64,000 bases of DNA from Dermacoccus abyssi (GTDB taxonomy: Bacteria; Actinomycetota; Actinomycetes; Actinomycetales; Dermatophilaceae): the NCBI RefSeq assembly GCF_034541975.1, contig NZ_JAVYJM010000001.1; one strand, written 5' to 3'. The notes beneath the pieces are model-generated. The model was not told the origin of the DNA, did not search any database, and saw only the letters and a list, made by a program, of their open reading frames with translations. The position numbers and the translations under genes are program-made. Positions 1 through 7,982 of this stretch are shown piece after piece. Numbering within the stretch: position 1 is the stretch's first letter; each line of letters opens with the position of its first letter.

Positions 1-1
1 C

Positions 2-208
2 ACGCACAACCCGCACCACGCCTACCTCGTGGGCAACCACTTCGTCGTGCTCAAGCTCGGCCGTGTGGCGCTCGACGCGTCGAAGGACGAGGTCAGCCTC
101 GACGAGCTGACCGCCCAGATGGCCGGCGTCTCCGAACTCGAGGCACTCGAGCACGAACTGCGCAAGGACGACGTCACGGTGAGCACCTCCCCACTCGACG
201 TCGACTGA
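2..208 (+). CDS. Sugar ABC transporter ATP-binding protein, C-terminal end (partial)
   Basis: The open frame entering from the left edge ends at a TGA at 206-208 and gives 68 residues starting THNPHHAYLVGNHFVVLKLG. This resembles the stretch after the H-loop of ribose/fructose-type ABC ATPases of the RbsA/FrcA group, where a histidine-rich turn is followed by a strand carrying LKLGR. The helix that follows (residues about 33-58) contains SLDELTAQMAGVSELEALEHEL, shortened here as SLDELTAQMAG, and is typical of the end of single-domain actinobacterial versions. The Walker motifs lie outside the window, so the substrate cannot be judged. It ends in a hairpin shared with the convergent gene. Confidence 0.65.
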   Translation, partial: THNPHHAYLVGNHFVVLKLGRVALDASKDEVSLDELTAQMAGVSELEALEHELRKDDVTVSTSPLDVD

Positions 209-221
209 CGCCCCACACCGA

Positions 222-255
222 AGTGCCCCGGATCGCTCGGCGATTCCGGGGCACT
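222..255. terminator. Bidirectional hairpin between convergent genes
   Basis: AGTGCCCCGG (222-231) pairs with CCGGGGCACT (246-255); the inner GATCG/CGAT bases extend the stem. It lies between the ABC ATPase end and the end of the minus-strand Ter cluster and probably stops transcription both ways. Confidence 0.7.
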
Positions 256-276
256 CGTGCGTTCAGGCCGCCGGCG

Positions 277-1149
277 TCAGCGCAGCACGTGCGAGTGGGC
301 GAGGACGAAGTTGCGCTCGTCGTAGCCGTACGCGCCCGCAACGGCCGAGAGGATGCCCGAGAGCGGGTCGTGCTCGTGGCGGATGACGACGAACTCGTCC
401 ACCCGCGTCAGGGTCAGCCGCGGCCAGACGCCGAGGCTCGTGCCGCCGTCGATGGGGATGATGACCTGCGTCGAGCCGTTGCTCACGCGCAGTTCCGAGG
501 CGGGCACAGGCATCGTGCCCTGTGTGCCCGTGGCGATGAGGACGCGGTTCATCGGCTGCGTGAGGTCGATCGTCAGGGTGTTGGCTCGGGCCGCCACGGT
601 TGAACCGTCCTGCAGCGCCAGCAGGTCGAACCCACGCTGACGCACGCGCCACTCGACCGTGAGGTAGCCGATCCCCGACGCCAACCGGTCGAGCGCCACG
701 ACGCGGTGCAGCTTCACCGTGCGCCCACCAACGACGCTGATGCCCTGTGGCGGCCGCGACGGTCGACGGCGCGCAGGTACGACATCGACACTCTTGCGTC
801 CAGTGTTGTCCCGGGGCGCAGCCACTGAGCTGCTCGACGCAGGGGATGGCTCGCTGCCGCCCCACGACCCACCGAGGCTCTGCGTGGGCGCCGCGCTCGG
901 TGCCTCTGCCTCGATCTCACCCGTCTCGACGCGCTCGCCCTGCTGACTGTCGGACAGATGCACCGGGCTCGGCTCCGCGCTGATGACGCGCAACCACGCG
1001 CCGTCAGGGTTGCCGAGCTGTGCGTCGGGGACGTCGCTCGGACGCGCGGACGCCTCGGGCGCCTGCGGAGGCACGGGGGCGGGCTGGGGCGACGGCGCGT
1101 GACGCGCCGCGTCACCCGAGTTGTAGCCAGGAGGGGGCTGCAGCGTCAC
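277..1149 (-). CDS. Unrecognised 290-aa protein, last gene of a Ter-type cluster
   Basis: I do not recognise this protein. The GTG start at 1149-1147 overlaps the stop of the upstream TerD gene in a GTGA arrangement, which argues for translational coupling; the longer reading to 1224 would run inside terD. The first half (about residues 1-140) is low-complexity, rich in Pro, Ala and Ser, and probably disordered. The second half (about 150-290) is compact with alternating beta-strand-like segments such as LTVEWRVRQRGFDLLAL and ends in AHSHVLR. The C-terminal half could be a divergent member of the TerD beta-sandwich superfamily, but that is only suggested by context. It is the fourth gene of a telA-(144 aa)-terD-(this) unit. 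Confidence 0.7.
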   Translation of the reverse strand: MTLQPPPGYNSGDAARHAPSPQPAPVPPQAPEASARPSDVPDAQLGNPDGAWLRVISAEPSPVHLSDSQQGERVETGEIEAEAPSAAPTQSLGGSWGGSEPSPASSSSVAAPRDNTGRKSVDVVPARRRPSRPPQGISVVGGRTVKLHRVVALDRLASGIGYLTVEWRVRQRGFDLLALQDGSTVAARANTLTIDLTQPMNRVLIATGTQGTMPVPASELRVSNGSTQVIIPIDGGTSLGVWPRLTLTRVDEFVVIRHEHDPLSGILSAVAGAYGYDERNFVLAHSHVLR

Positions 1150-1700
1150 AGCCGGCTCCCCGCCTGCTGCAGCGCGCCGTCGAGCCCGGCCTCGAAACCA
1201 CGCGCGGAGACGTTGACGCGCCACCCGTCACCGTCTCGTACGACCTCGGCGACGGCGGCCGCCGTCACCGGACCGATGGCGCGCGCCAGGTTGTCCGTGC
1301 GCGCGATCTCGCGGCCGGACGCGTCGTCACGGAACGTGATCGACAGGTCGCTCACCTCGTCGAGGGTGCGCTTCGACGCGTTGGCTCGCGGGTGGACGAA
1401 CGCAAGCACGACGACGCGCTCGACGTCCGCCGGCGCCGCGGCGAGGTCGACCTCGACCACGCCGTTCGACGCTCCGAGCCGCGTCGTCTCGTCCGGCGTG
1501 GCCGGCTGGTTCGAGTGGACGACGTGCTCGCGGCTCTCGACGCGGTCGCGCACGAGCGGCATGGCGGCCAGCCCGATGCGCTCCGACAGCGCCGTCTCGG
1601 TACCCGTGTTCCAGCGCACGTCGATCGACAGCACGCGCACACCCGCGTCAGGCCCGAGCGGGAGGCCGTCTCCGGGAGCCAGATTCGTCGTGTCAGCCAT
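1146..1700 (-). CDS. TerD-family protein
   Basis: A 184-aa protein starting at the ATG at 1700-1698 (MADTTNLAPGDGLPLGPDAG); the longer frame to 1754 adds only an Arg-rich stretch inside the preceding gene. The opening, with a strand after GDGLPLG and then IDVRW, is the usual start of TerD/CABP domains, which bind calcium and occur in tellurite, stress and phage-response clusters. The usual acidic calcium loop is not obvious, so binding may be weak. The start overlaps the end of the 144-aa gene by 8 bp and its stop overlaps the next start, so the four genes 3422 to 277 are very likely one transcript. Confidence 0.75.
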   Translation of the reverse strand: MADTTNLAPGDGLPLGPDAGVRVLSIDVRWNTGTETALSERIGLAAMPLVRDRVESREHVVHSNQPATPDETTRLGASNGVVEVDLAAAPADVERVVVLAFVHPRANASKRTLDEVSDLSITFRDDASGREIARTDNLARAIGPVTAAAVAEVVRDGDGWRVNVSARGFEAGLDGALQQAGSRL

Positions 1701-2127
1701 GTCCGAACTTCTCCTCGAGGAACGCGCCCTGGATCTCCAGGGCGTCACGGGCACTCTCGATCGAACGCTTCGCAGCCGACGCCGCGACGCCCTCGATCGT
1801 CGTCAGTTGCCGGATGAGCATGTCCTGCGCCCCGCTGACGCCGCGCGCGGCCAGGTAGGCGTTGATCGTGTCGGGCACGTGGGCACTCGCGGTGCGCTCC
1901 AACGTGACGAGCGTCTGCACGTCGAGCAACTTGGCCGACGGGTCGCCCACGACGTCCTCCAGGTGGTCGCCGATGAGCCGGCACAACACCATGGCCCGCC
2001 CGGGCACCTGACTGCCGAGCGAACGCAACCACCGCACGTACGGCACGAGCGCAGCACCGACGGCGTCGACGGTGCCGGGCGTCGGGCCGCTCGGGCGCTG
2101 CGGTTCGTCGCGCGAGAACCACCCCAC
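1693..2127 (-). CDS. Small helical protein of the Ter cluster, unrecognised
   Basis: A 144-aa protein with a GTG start at 2127-2125 preceded by a GAGGTGAT Shine-Dalgarno-like sequence, 11 bp after the telA stop. It opens with MGWFSRDEPQ, a Pro-rich linker, then looks entirely helical (VPYVRWLRSLGSQVPGRA; DTINAYLAARGVSGAQDML). It has no membrane segment or cysteine cluster. Similar small helical proteins accompany TelA in actinobacterial Ter-like operons, but I cannot name a family. Its location between telA and terD implies a role in the same stress complex; this is inference. Confidence 0.7.
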   Translation of the reverse strand: MGWFSRDEPQRPSGPTPGTVDAVGAALVPYVRWLRSLGSQVPGRAMVLCRLIGDHLEDVVGDPSAKLLDVQTLVTLERTASAHVPDTINAYLAARGVSGAQDMLIRQLTTIEGVAASAAKRSIESARDALEIQGAFLEEKFGHG

Positions 2128-2138
2128 GTCAGATCACC

Positions 2139-3422
2139 TCAGGAACGGCCCGGCAGCTGACCGCTGTTACGCGACTCGTTGCTCTCGATCTGCTCCTTGC
2201 GCGCACGCTCCATGTACGGCTCGGCGCGCTTGATCTGCGTCTGCAGCGACGAGATCGTCTGCGCCATCGAGTCGGTGGCTGCGGCGCGGTAGGAGTCGAT
2301 GGCGTCCATCGTGGCGAAGACGTTGGTGAACGCGTTCTCCAACTTCTCCACCTCGACGAGCGACTCGGTCGACTTCGCGTTGATCTCCGCACCCTGCGTG
2401 CGCAGCTGCTTGCTCGTGGCCTCGATCATGTTCGACGTGGTCGAGCGCAGTGCGTTGATCTGGTCGAGCACGAGCTTCTGGCGAGCCAGCGCCTCGGAGA
2501 CAATGACGGCCGTGTACAGCGCGGCGACCGTGGTCGACTTCGCGCGGTCGACGGCCTGGATGAGCTGGTCGTTGTTCTGCAGCACGAGGCCGAGCGACAT
2601 GTATCCCTGCGTCGCGACGGCGATCTCCGTCGCGAGGTCCTGACGACGCTGGCGCACCGTGAAGAGCACCTGCGACTTCATGGCGTCGGCCTTCTCCGTC
2701 TCGCCGCGCGCCTGCAGTTCGGCCACGCGCTGCTCGATCGCGCCGTCGAGCTGCGTCATCTTCTCGTCGAGTTCACGCAGACGCAGAAGCGCGTCCCACA
2801 GGCGCGTCTGCTCGAGCTGGATGCCCGCGTTGTCCTTGCGCAGGTCGTCCTGACCCGATTCGAGCGCGGCGATGATCGAGTTCAGGTGCGTCTGGCTCGA
2901 CTGGTACTTCATGAAGTAGCGGTCGACCTTGTCGCCACCCGGCAGCCACTTGAGCACCTTCTTCGCACCCTTGAGGTCGGCGCGGTGCGGGTCGAGGTCG
3001 GTGATCGTCTGGCGCAGTTCGACGAGGGTGTTGCCCACCTTCGTCTGCGACGAGTCCTTACCCGCGAGGGAGGGGCGCTGCAGGATCGAGTTGCTCACCT
3101 GCGTCGCCTTCATGGACTCCTCGCGGCCCAAGTTGGTGATCTCCTTGAGCCGCGCGCGGAACTGCGGGTCGTTCGGGTCGATCTCCTCGAAGCGCGCGAC
3201 CGTCTGCGTGGCCTCGGTGGTAGCCACCTGCTTGGCCTGCTCGTCGATGGGCACCATCGCCGCCGCCTTCTCCGGCTCGACGAGGTCCACGGCCTTCGGC
3301 GGCGCGAGCATCGTCTCGGGCTCGGGGGCCTGCTGGGCCTGGGGAGCCTGCTGAGGCTGTGCCTGGGGCCCGCCGTACTGCTGATTCGGATCCTGGTACG
3401 GCTGCTGTCCGGGGTTCGTCAT
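2139..3422 (-). CDS. telA: Toxic anion resistance protein, TelA/KlaA family
   Basis: A 427-aa protein starting MTNPGQQPYQDPNQQYGG. About 50 residues of Gln/Pro-rich, likely disordered sequence are followed by a long alpha-helical TelA domain with characteristic stretches such as DPNDPQFRARLKEI, STTVAALYTAVIVSEAL and QLRTQGAEI. TelA proteins occur with TerC/TerD proteins in tellurite, colicin and phage-resistance clusters; the molecular function is unsettled and is often described as cytoplasmic and membrane-associated. It is the first gene of a four-gene minus-strand unit and is divergent from the TerC-like gene at 3690, sharing a 267-bp upstream region. Length fits the family. Confidence 0.85.
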   Translation of the reverse strand: MTNPGQQPYQDPNQQYGGPQAQPQQAPQAQQAPEPETMLAPPKAVDLVEPEKAAAMVPIDEQAKQVATTEATQTVARFEEIDPNDPQFRARLKEITNLGREESMKATQVSNSILQRPSLAGKDSSQTKVGNTLVELRQTITDLDPHRADLKGAKKVLKWLPGGDKVDRYFMKYQSSQTHLNSIIAALESGQDDLRKDNAGIQLEQTRLWDALLRLRELDEKMTQLDGAIEQRVAELQARGETEKADAMKSQVLFTVRQRRQDLATEIAVATQGYMSLGLVLQNNDQLIQAVDRAKSTTVAALYTAVIVSEALARQKLVLDQINALRSTTSNMIEATSKQLRTQGAEINAKSTESLVEVEKLENAFTNVFATMDAIDSYRAAATDSMAQTISSLQTQIKRAEPYMERARKEQIESNESRNSGQLPGRS

Positions 3423-3689
3423 CGTGCCTCTCCTGCGAAGGTTCAGGGCGAATGAAGGAGCTCGTCTTCGAGCCTAGTCCACCCACCCGACAACGAGCCT
3501 GTGGTGCGGGGCGTTCCCGCAGGTGGAGCGGTTGTCGCGGTTCGACGTGTCTGCGTGGGCGCACATACATCGTCGGACAATGGGGCTCAGGCGTGTCGGC
3601 GCTACGCTGGGTGTTCAAGAGCCCCCGCATGCCCTTTTCCCAGGGTCGGGTGTGCCCGGTTCGTGCCCGCTCCCCGGAAAGTGTTCTCC

Positions 3690-4826
3690 ATGCTTCTCAA
3701 GACGTTCGGATGGTCGGTGGCCATCACGGTCGCCGGCCTCGTCGGCGGTTTCTTCCTCGGGGGAGTCTCCGGCCTGGCCATCGTCGCCATCCTCATCGTG
3801 CTCGAGGTCTCGCTCAGCTTCGACAACGCCGTCGTCAACGCGACGATCCTCAAGCGGATGAACGCGTTCTGGCAGAAGATCTTTCTCACGGTCGGCATCC
3901 TCATCGCCGTCTTCGGTATGCGCCTCGTGTTCCCGCTGCTCATCGTCTGCCTGACGGGTGGCGTCGGCCCGATGAAGGCCATCGACCTCGCCATCAAGGG
4001 CGGTGACCAGGAGACGCCCGGCACGTACGCCTACATGCTGCACGAGGCTCACCCGAGCATTGCGGCCTTCGGTGGTTCCTTCCTGCTCATGCTGTTCCTC
4101 AACTTCGTGTTCGAGGACCACAAGGTGAAGTGGCTGAAGCCCATCGAGCGTCCGCTCGCGAAGATCGGCAAGCTCGACCAGCTCTCCGTCGTCGTGGCGC
4201 TCCTCGTGCTCGTGCTCGCCTCGCAGTTCCTCGCCGAGGACGCAGGAACCGTCCTGTTCTCCGGCGTGCTCGGCGTCATGACGTACCTGCTCGTCGGTGG
4301 TTTGGGTGACCTGTTCGAGCAGCAGGGCCTGGCCGAACACGACGCCGCGGACGACGCCGACGAGGCGGAGGCCGACAGCAAGGAGAGTGCCGAGAACGGC
4401 AAGGACGGGAAGGAACTGCCCGGCGTCGGCAAGGCCGCGGGCAAGGCCGCGTTCTTCCTCTTCATGTACCTCGAGGTGCTCGACGCGTCGTTCTCGTTCG
4501 ACGGCGTCATCGGCGCCTTCGCCATCAGCCAGGACATCTTCATCATCGCCGTCGGCCTCGGTGTCGGCGCCATGTGGATCCGTTCGCTCACGGTCTACCT
4601 CGTGCGTCAGGGCACGCTCGACGACTACGCCTACCTCGAGCACGGCGCCATGTGGGCCATCGGGGCGCTCGCGACGATCCTGTTCATCAGCATCAAGCAC
4701 GAGGTGCCCGAGGTCATCACCGGCCTCATCGGCGTCGGTTTCATCGGTGCCGCTTTCCTCGCGTCGGTACGCCGCAACAAGCGGATTGCCGCCGAGGGCG
4801 GAGAGGTCGAACACGTCCACGCCTGA
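3690..4826 (+). CDS. TerC-superfamily integral membrane protein (DUF475)
   Basis: A 378-aa polytopic protein; the ATG at 3690 is chosen because MLLKTFGWSVAITVAGLVGG begins the first membrane helix and the longer upstream frame is not hydrophobic. The sequence SLSFDNAVVNA (residues about 42-52) and the second half SFSFDGVIGAFAIS carry the paired acidic residues within membrane helices that define TerC/YjbE-like metal transporters. A charged loop rich in Asp, Glu and Lys (about 220-245) separates the two halves. Members have been linked to manganese export or to metal loading of exported proteins; no specific substrate is shown here. Divergent from telA, consistent with a joint Ter-type stress function. 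Confidence 0.85.
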   Translation: MLLKTFGWSVAITVAGLVGGFFLGGVSGLAIVAILIVLEVSLSFDNAVVNATILKRMNAFWQKIFLTVGILIAVFGMRLVFPLLIVCLTGGVGPMKAIDLAIKGGDQETPGTYAYMLHEAHPSIAAFGGSFLLMLFLNFVFEDHKVKWLKPIERPLAKIGKLDQLSVVVALLVLVLASQFLAEDAGTVLFSGVLGVMTYLLVGGLGDLFEQQGLAEHDAADDADEAEADSKESAENGKDGKELPGVGKAAGKAAFFLFMYLEVLDASFSFDGVIGAFAISQDIFIIAVGLGVGAMWIRSLTVYLVRQGTLDDYAYLEHGAMWAIGALATILFISIKHEVPEVITGLIGVGFIGAAFLASVRRNKRIAAEGGEVEHVHA

Positions 4827-4844
4827 CGGATCTCGGGGCTGTTC

Positions 4845-4882
4845 ACCGACGGCCGCACCCCACGTGGGGTGCGGCCGTCGGT
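4845..4882 (+). terminator. Strong hairpin after the DUF475 gene
   Basis: A perfect 17-bp inverted repeat: ACCGACGGCCGCACCCC, loop ACGT, then its complement, followed by GTTTCT. It lies 18 bp after the stop codon. Confidence 0.85.
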
Positions 4883-4950
4883 GTTTCTGCAGTGAAATCG
4901 CCTGTGGCCAAACGGCCAACGCGCCGACGGTCGCTGACACACTTCACGAC

Positions 4951-5607
4951 ATGCTTTGGGGCTGGGTGGGTGCTGCGTTGTTCCTTGCGGGCGCCCTCGC
5001 CCTCACGACACGTCATGTCGTCCCGGAGGTCGCAATGCCCGGTTCGGAAGCGGCGTACGAGCGTCGACGCGACCGGGAGGCTCTGCTCGCGGTCGCTGCG
5101 CTCGTGGCCGCGGGGGGCATCGTCGGACGCTGGTGGAACGAGGCTCCGGGTTTCGCCACGGCCCTGCTCCTCGTGCTACCCCTCCTGCTGGCGCTCACCC
5201 TCGTCGATCTCGACGAACACCGCCTGCCCAACCGCCTCACCCTGGCGTGCGTCGTCGTGACGACCTGCGGCCTCGCCCTCGCGACGCTGGCGACGTCGTC
5301 CGCCGGCTGGCTCGAAGCACGGCGGGCGCTGGCCGGGGCAGCCTTGCTCGGGCTGTTCTACCTTGCGCTGGCGCTGCTCGGTGGTGGGCGTGGCATGGGC
5401 CTGGGAGACGTGAAGCTGGCCCCCTCCCTCGGTGGCCTGCTCGGTTGGGTCGGGTGGGAGACGTGGGCGGCGGGCGCGTTCGGCGCTTTCCTCCTCGGCG
5501 GCCTGTGGGGTGTCGTCCTCATGCTCCGAGGTCGAGGCCGGAGCGCGCGAATGCCCTTCGGGCCGTTCATGATCGGCGGCGCCCTGGCCGCGCTCTGCCT
5601 CGCCTGA
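4951..5607 (+). CDS. Prepilin peptidase, A24 family, short form
   Basis: A 218-aa membrane protein from the ATG at 4951. The two aspartates of the aspartyl protease are visible: Asp86 in TLVDLDEHRLPN and Asp153 in the GMGLGDVKL motif. About six hydrophobic segments surround them. The N-terminal methyltransferase half with the paired CxxC zinc sites of full prepilin peptidases is absent, as in TadV/CpaA-type enzymes, so it probably only cleaves the leader of type IVb/Flp-like pilins. No pilin or tad genes are in the window, so its substrates must be encoded elsewhere. The gene lies alone between a terminator and the padR promoter region. Confidence 0.85.
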   Translation: MLWGWVGAALFLAGALALTTRHVVPEVAMPGSEAAYERRRDREALLAVAALVAAGGIVGRWWNEAPGFATALLLVLPLLLALTLVDLDEHRLPNRLTLACVVVTTCGLALATLATSSAGWLEARRALAGAALLGLFYLALALLGGGRGMGLGDVKLAPSLGGLLGWVGWETWAAGAFGAFLLGGLWGVVLMLRGRGRSARMPFGPFMIGGALAALCLA

Positions 5608-5743
5608 GCGCAACGAGGCACATCGCGGCCACCTGCGTCGCGCGTCGAGTTCACTCATCGCGGCGGACCGCACTCATCCACCTCGATGAGGATCGACATC
5701 TACGGACTCAGCGAACTGCCAGGGACTCGGCGTCGCGTTTTCG

Positions 5744-5762
5744 ATATGTCGAGTCGATATAT
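5744..5762. promoter_or_regulatory. Candidate PadR operator
   Basis: A 19-bp dyad reading ATATNTCGANTCGANATAT in the 281-bp gap upstream of padR. A TAGAAC sequence just downstream could serve as a -10 element. The symmetry and AT-rich arms stand out from the GC-rich surroundings and suit autoregulation by a PadR dimer. There is no direct proof of binding. Confidence 0.45.
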
Positions 5763-5888
5763 CTGCTAGAACTGTCGACGAGCGTTCACCCGCTCGCCAT
5801 TTCCCGTCAGTGGCCGTTCTTGAAAGAATGAGCGTTCGCATCGGACGCGGGGATGGCCACGCCACCCGGCCAGACGAAGGAGAAGCGC

Positions 5889-6458
5889 ATGTCACGCCGT
5901 GGCACAGTGCTCGAATTCGCTGTTCTCGGGCTGCTGCACGAAGCACCGCTGCACGGGTACGAGCTGCGTAAGCGACTCACCGGTGTGCTCGGTGCCTTCC
6001 GTGTCGTGAGCTACGGGTCGCTGTACCCGTGCCTCGCGAAGCTGTCGCGCAAGGGCCTCATCACCGAAAGCGCGTCGTTCGCGCCCGGGGGGCGTCGCCC
6101 GCGTATCACGTACGAGATCACGGACGAGGGCCGTGACGTCTTCGCCGATCAGTTGTCGCGCTCCGGCCCGGCTTCCTGGGACGACGACAACTTCGACGTG
6201 CATTTCGCCTTCTTCTCCCGCGCGAGCGCCGAGGTGCGCCTGCGCATCCTGGAGGGGCGACGCCTGCGTCTGCAGGAGCGTCTCGAACGCTCCCGCGAAC
6301 AGGCGCGTGACAGTCGCAGTACGCGTGACTCCTACATCGCGGAGCTGTTCCGCCACGACGTGGAGTCCACGGAGCGTGAAGTGGGCTGGGTGAACGAACT
6401 CATCGAGATCGAGCGGAAGGCCGTTGCCGATCCGCGCCCGCTGTCCTCCGAGGTCTGA
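5889..6458 (+). CDS. PadR-family transcriptional regulator
   Basis: A 189-aa regulator; the ATG at 5889 is preceded by GAAGGAGAA and begins MSRRGTVLEFAVLGLLHEAP, the classic start of the PadR winged helix. Next come the HGYELRKRL recognition region, the SYGSLYPCLAKLSRKGLI segment and the wing (RPRITYEITDEG). Residues about 95-180 form the dimerising helical domain typical of the Vir_act_alpha_C type. The gene is 41 bp upstream of inositol-1-phosphate synthase and probably forms an operon with it; the same pair occurs in mycobacteria and other actinobacteria, so PadR may control inositol, and hence mycothiol and phosphatidylinositol, supply. Confidence 0.85.
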   Translation: MSRRGTVLEFAVLGLLHEAPLHGYELRKRLTGVLGAFRVVSYGSLYPCLAKLSRKGLITESASFAPGGRRPRITYEITDEGRDVFADQLSRSGPASWDDDNFDVHFAFFSRASAEVRLRILEGRRLRLQERLERSREQARDSRSTRDSYIAELFRHDVESTEREVGWVNELIEIERKAVADPRPLSSEV

Positions 6459-6499
6459 CCACATTTCCTCTGGGGGCTCGTCCATCAGGAGTGAGTTCC

Positions 6500-7591
6500 A
6501 TGGGTTCCATCCGCGTCGCCATCGTCGGCGTCGGCAACTGCGCCAGTTCGCTGGTTCAGGGCGTCGAGTACTACAAGAACGCTTCCCCGGACGCGCACGT
6601 GCCGGGTCTCATGCACGTGACGTTCGGTGACTACCACGTCGGTGACGTCGAGTTCGTCGCTGCGTTCGACGTCGACGCGAAGAAGGTCGGCTTCGACCTC
6701 TCCGAGGCGATCAACAACTCGGAGAACAACACGATCAAGATCGCCGACGTGCCGCCCACGGGCGTCACGGTGCAGCGCGGTCACACCCTCGACGGCGTCG
6801 GCAAGTACTACGCGCTGACGATCGACGAGTCGGACGCCGAGCCGGTCGACGTCGTCCAGGCGCTCAAGGACGCGAAGGTCGACGTCCTCGTCTCCTACCT
6901 GCCGGTCGGCTCGGAGACGGCCGACAAGTTCTACGCGCAGTGCGCGATCGACGCGGGCGTCGCCTTCGTCAACGCGCTGCCGGTCTTCATCGCCTCCGAC
7001 CCGGAGTGGGCGAAGAAGTTCGAGGACGCCGGTGTGCCGATCATCGGTGACGACATCAAGAGCCAGGTCGGCGCGACGATCACGCACCGCGTCATGGCGA
7101 AGCTGTTCGAAGACCGCGGTGTCGCCCTCGACCGCACGTACCAGCTGAACGTCGGCGGCAACATGGACTTCAAGAACATGCTCGAGCGCGAGCGCCTCGA
7201 GTCGAAGAAGGTCTCGAAGACGCAGGCCGTGACGTCGAACCTGTCGGGTTCGCTCGCGGGCAAGATCGACGACAAGAACGTGCACATCGGCCCGAGCGAC
7301 TACGTCGCGTGGCTCGACGACCGCAAGTGGGCGTACGTGCGCCTCGAGGGTCGCGCGTTCGGTGACGTGCCCCTGAACCTCGAATACAAGCTCGAGGTGT
7401 GGGACTCGCCGAACTCGGCCGGCATCATCATCGACGCCATCCGCGCCGCGAAGATCGCCAAGGACCGCGGCGTCGGTGGCCCGCTCCTGTCGGCGTCGAG
7501 CTACCTCATGAAGAGCCCGCCGGAGCAGCGCGAAGACACCGTCGGCCGCGAGATGTTGGAGGCCTTCATCCGCGGTGACGAGGAGCGCTGA
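6500..7591 (+). CDS. ino1: Inositol-3-phosphate synthase
   Basis: A 363-aa enzyme converting glucose-6-phosphate to myo-inositol-3-phosphate with bound NAD. The ATG at 6500 has AGGAG eight bases upstream (6487-6491); the in-frame GTG at 6491 overlaps that ribosome site. Motifs: the Rossmann GVGNC at residues 10-14, the catalytic-region sequence QLNVGGNMDFKNM, and the closing SSYLMKSPPEQ typical of the short prokaryotic Ino1 group. Inositol feeds mycothiol and phosphatidylinositol synthesis, which fits an actinobacterium. The gene follows padR and ends in GDEER; the nucleotides of this terminal region are partly echoed twice in the following gap. Confidence 0.93.
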   Translation: MGSIRVAIVGVGNCASSLVQGVEYYKNASPDAHVPGLMHVTFGDYHVGDVEFVAAFDVDAKKVGFDLSEAINNSENNTIKIADVPPTGVTVQRGHTLDGVGKYYALTIDESDAEPVDVVQALKDAKVDVLVSYLPVGSETADKFYAQCAIDAGVAFVNALPVFIASDPEWAKKFEDAGVPIIGDDIKSQVGATITHRVMAKLFEDRGVALDRTYQLNVGGNMDFKNMLERERLESKKVSKTQAVTSNLSGSLAGKIDDKNVHIGPSDYVAWLDDRKWAYVRLEGRAFGDVPLNLEYKLEVWDSPNSAGIIIDAIRAAKIAKDRGVGGPLLSASSYLMKSPPEQREDTVGREMLEAFIRGDEER

Positions 7592-7982
7592 GGATCAAGC
7601 GAACGGAGGTAGGACCGCAGCGAAGCGAGGATCCTGCCGAAGTGAGCGATGACGAAGCGCTCGAGAAAAGTGAGGAGCGCTGAGTCGTACCTTTCGCCGC
7701 GTCTTCCGGCGGGGTGGCTTCGCAGGCTCAGCCGCCCCGCTCGGTGCGACACGAGTGTTGACGAAGCGCTCAAGACAAGGAGGAGCGCTGAGTCGTAGCC
7801 CTCTGACACTGCACGGTGTGGAATCCGCCCTTCGTGTGCCCAAGCCCCGAGCTTGCGCACATGAAGGGCGGATTTCTTTCCTACGGAGGTGGTCGTCGGT
7901 TGGTGCCATCGAATGAGGACTCCGCCGTCCTGACCTCTTCGTGAGAATGCGTATCACCGCCGGTCGGCGTAACGTCACGGCC
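7592..7982. repeat. Gene-free gap with tandem degenerate copies of the ino1 3' end
   Basis: No gene is supported here. Two near-identical 38-39-bp segments lie at 7651-7689 and 7760-7797. Both contain GACGAAGCGCTC and GGAGCGCTGAGTCGTA, and their GAGGAGCGCTGA part matches the last codons of ino1 (about 7580-7591). The gap therefore looks like repeated partial duplication of the gene end. The final third holds the terminator at 7822-7874. Confidence 0.6.
7822..7874 (+). terminator. Terminator of padR-ino1
   Basis: AATCCGCCCTTC (7822-7833) pairs with GAAGGGCGGATT (7863-7874), with extra pairing GTG/CAC and AAGC/GCTT inside, followed by TCTTTCC. Confidence 0.75.

Noticed and set aside
3615..4940. 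A 441-aa open frame on the minus strand opposite the DUF475 gene
   Set aside because: Its residues are an Asp/Glu/Arg/His-rich mirror of a clear membrane protein on the plus strand; it is a codon-bias shadow.
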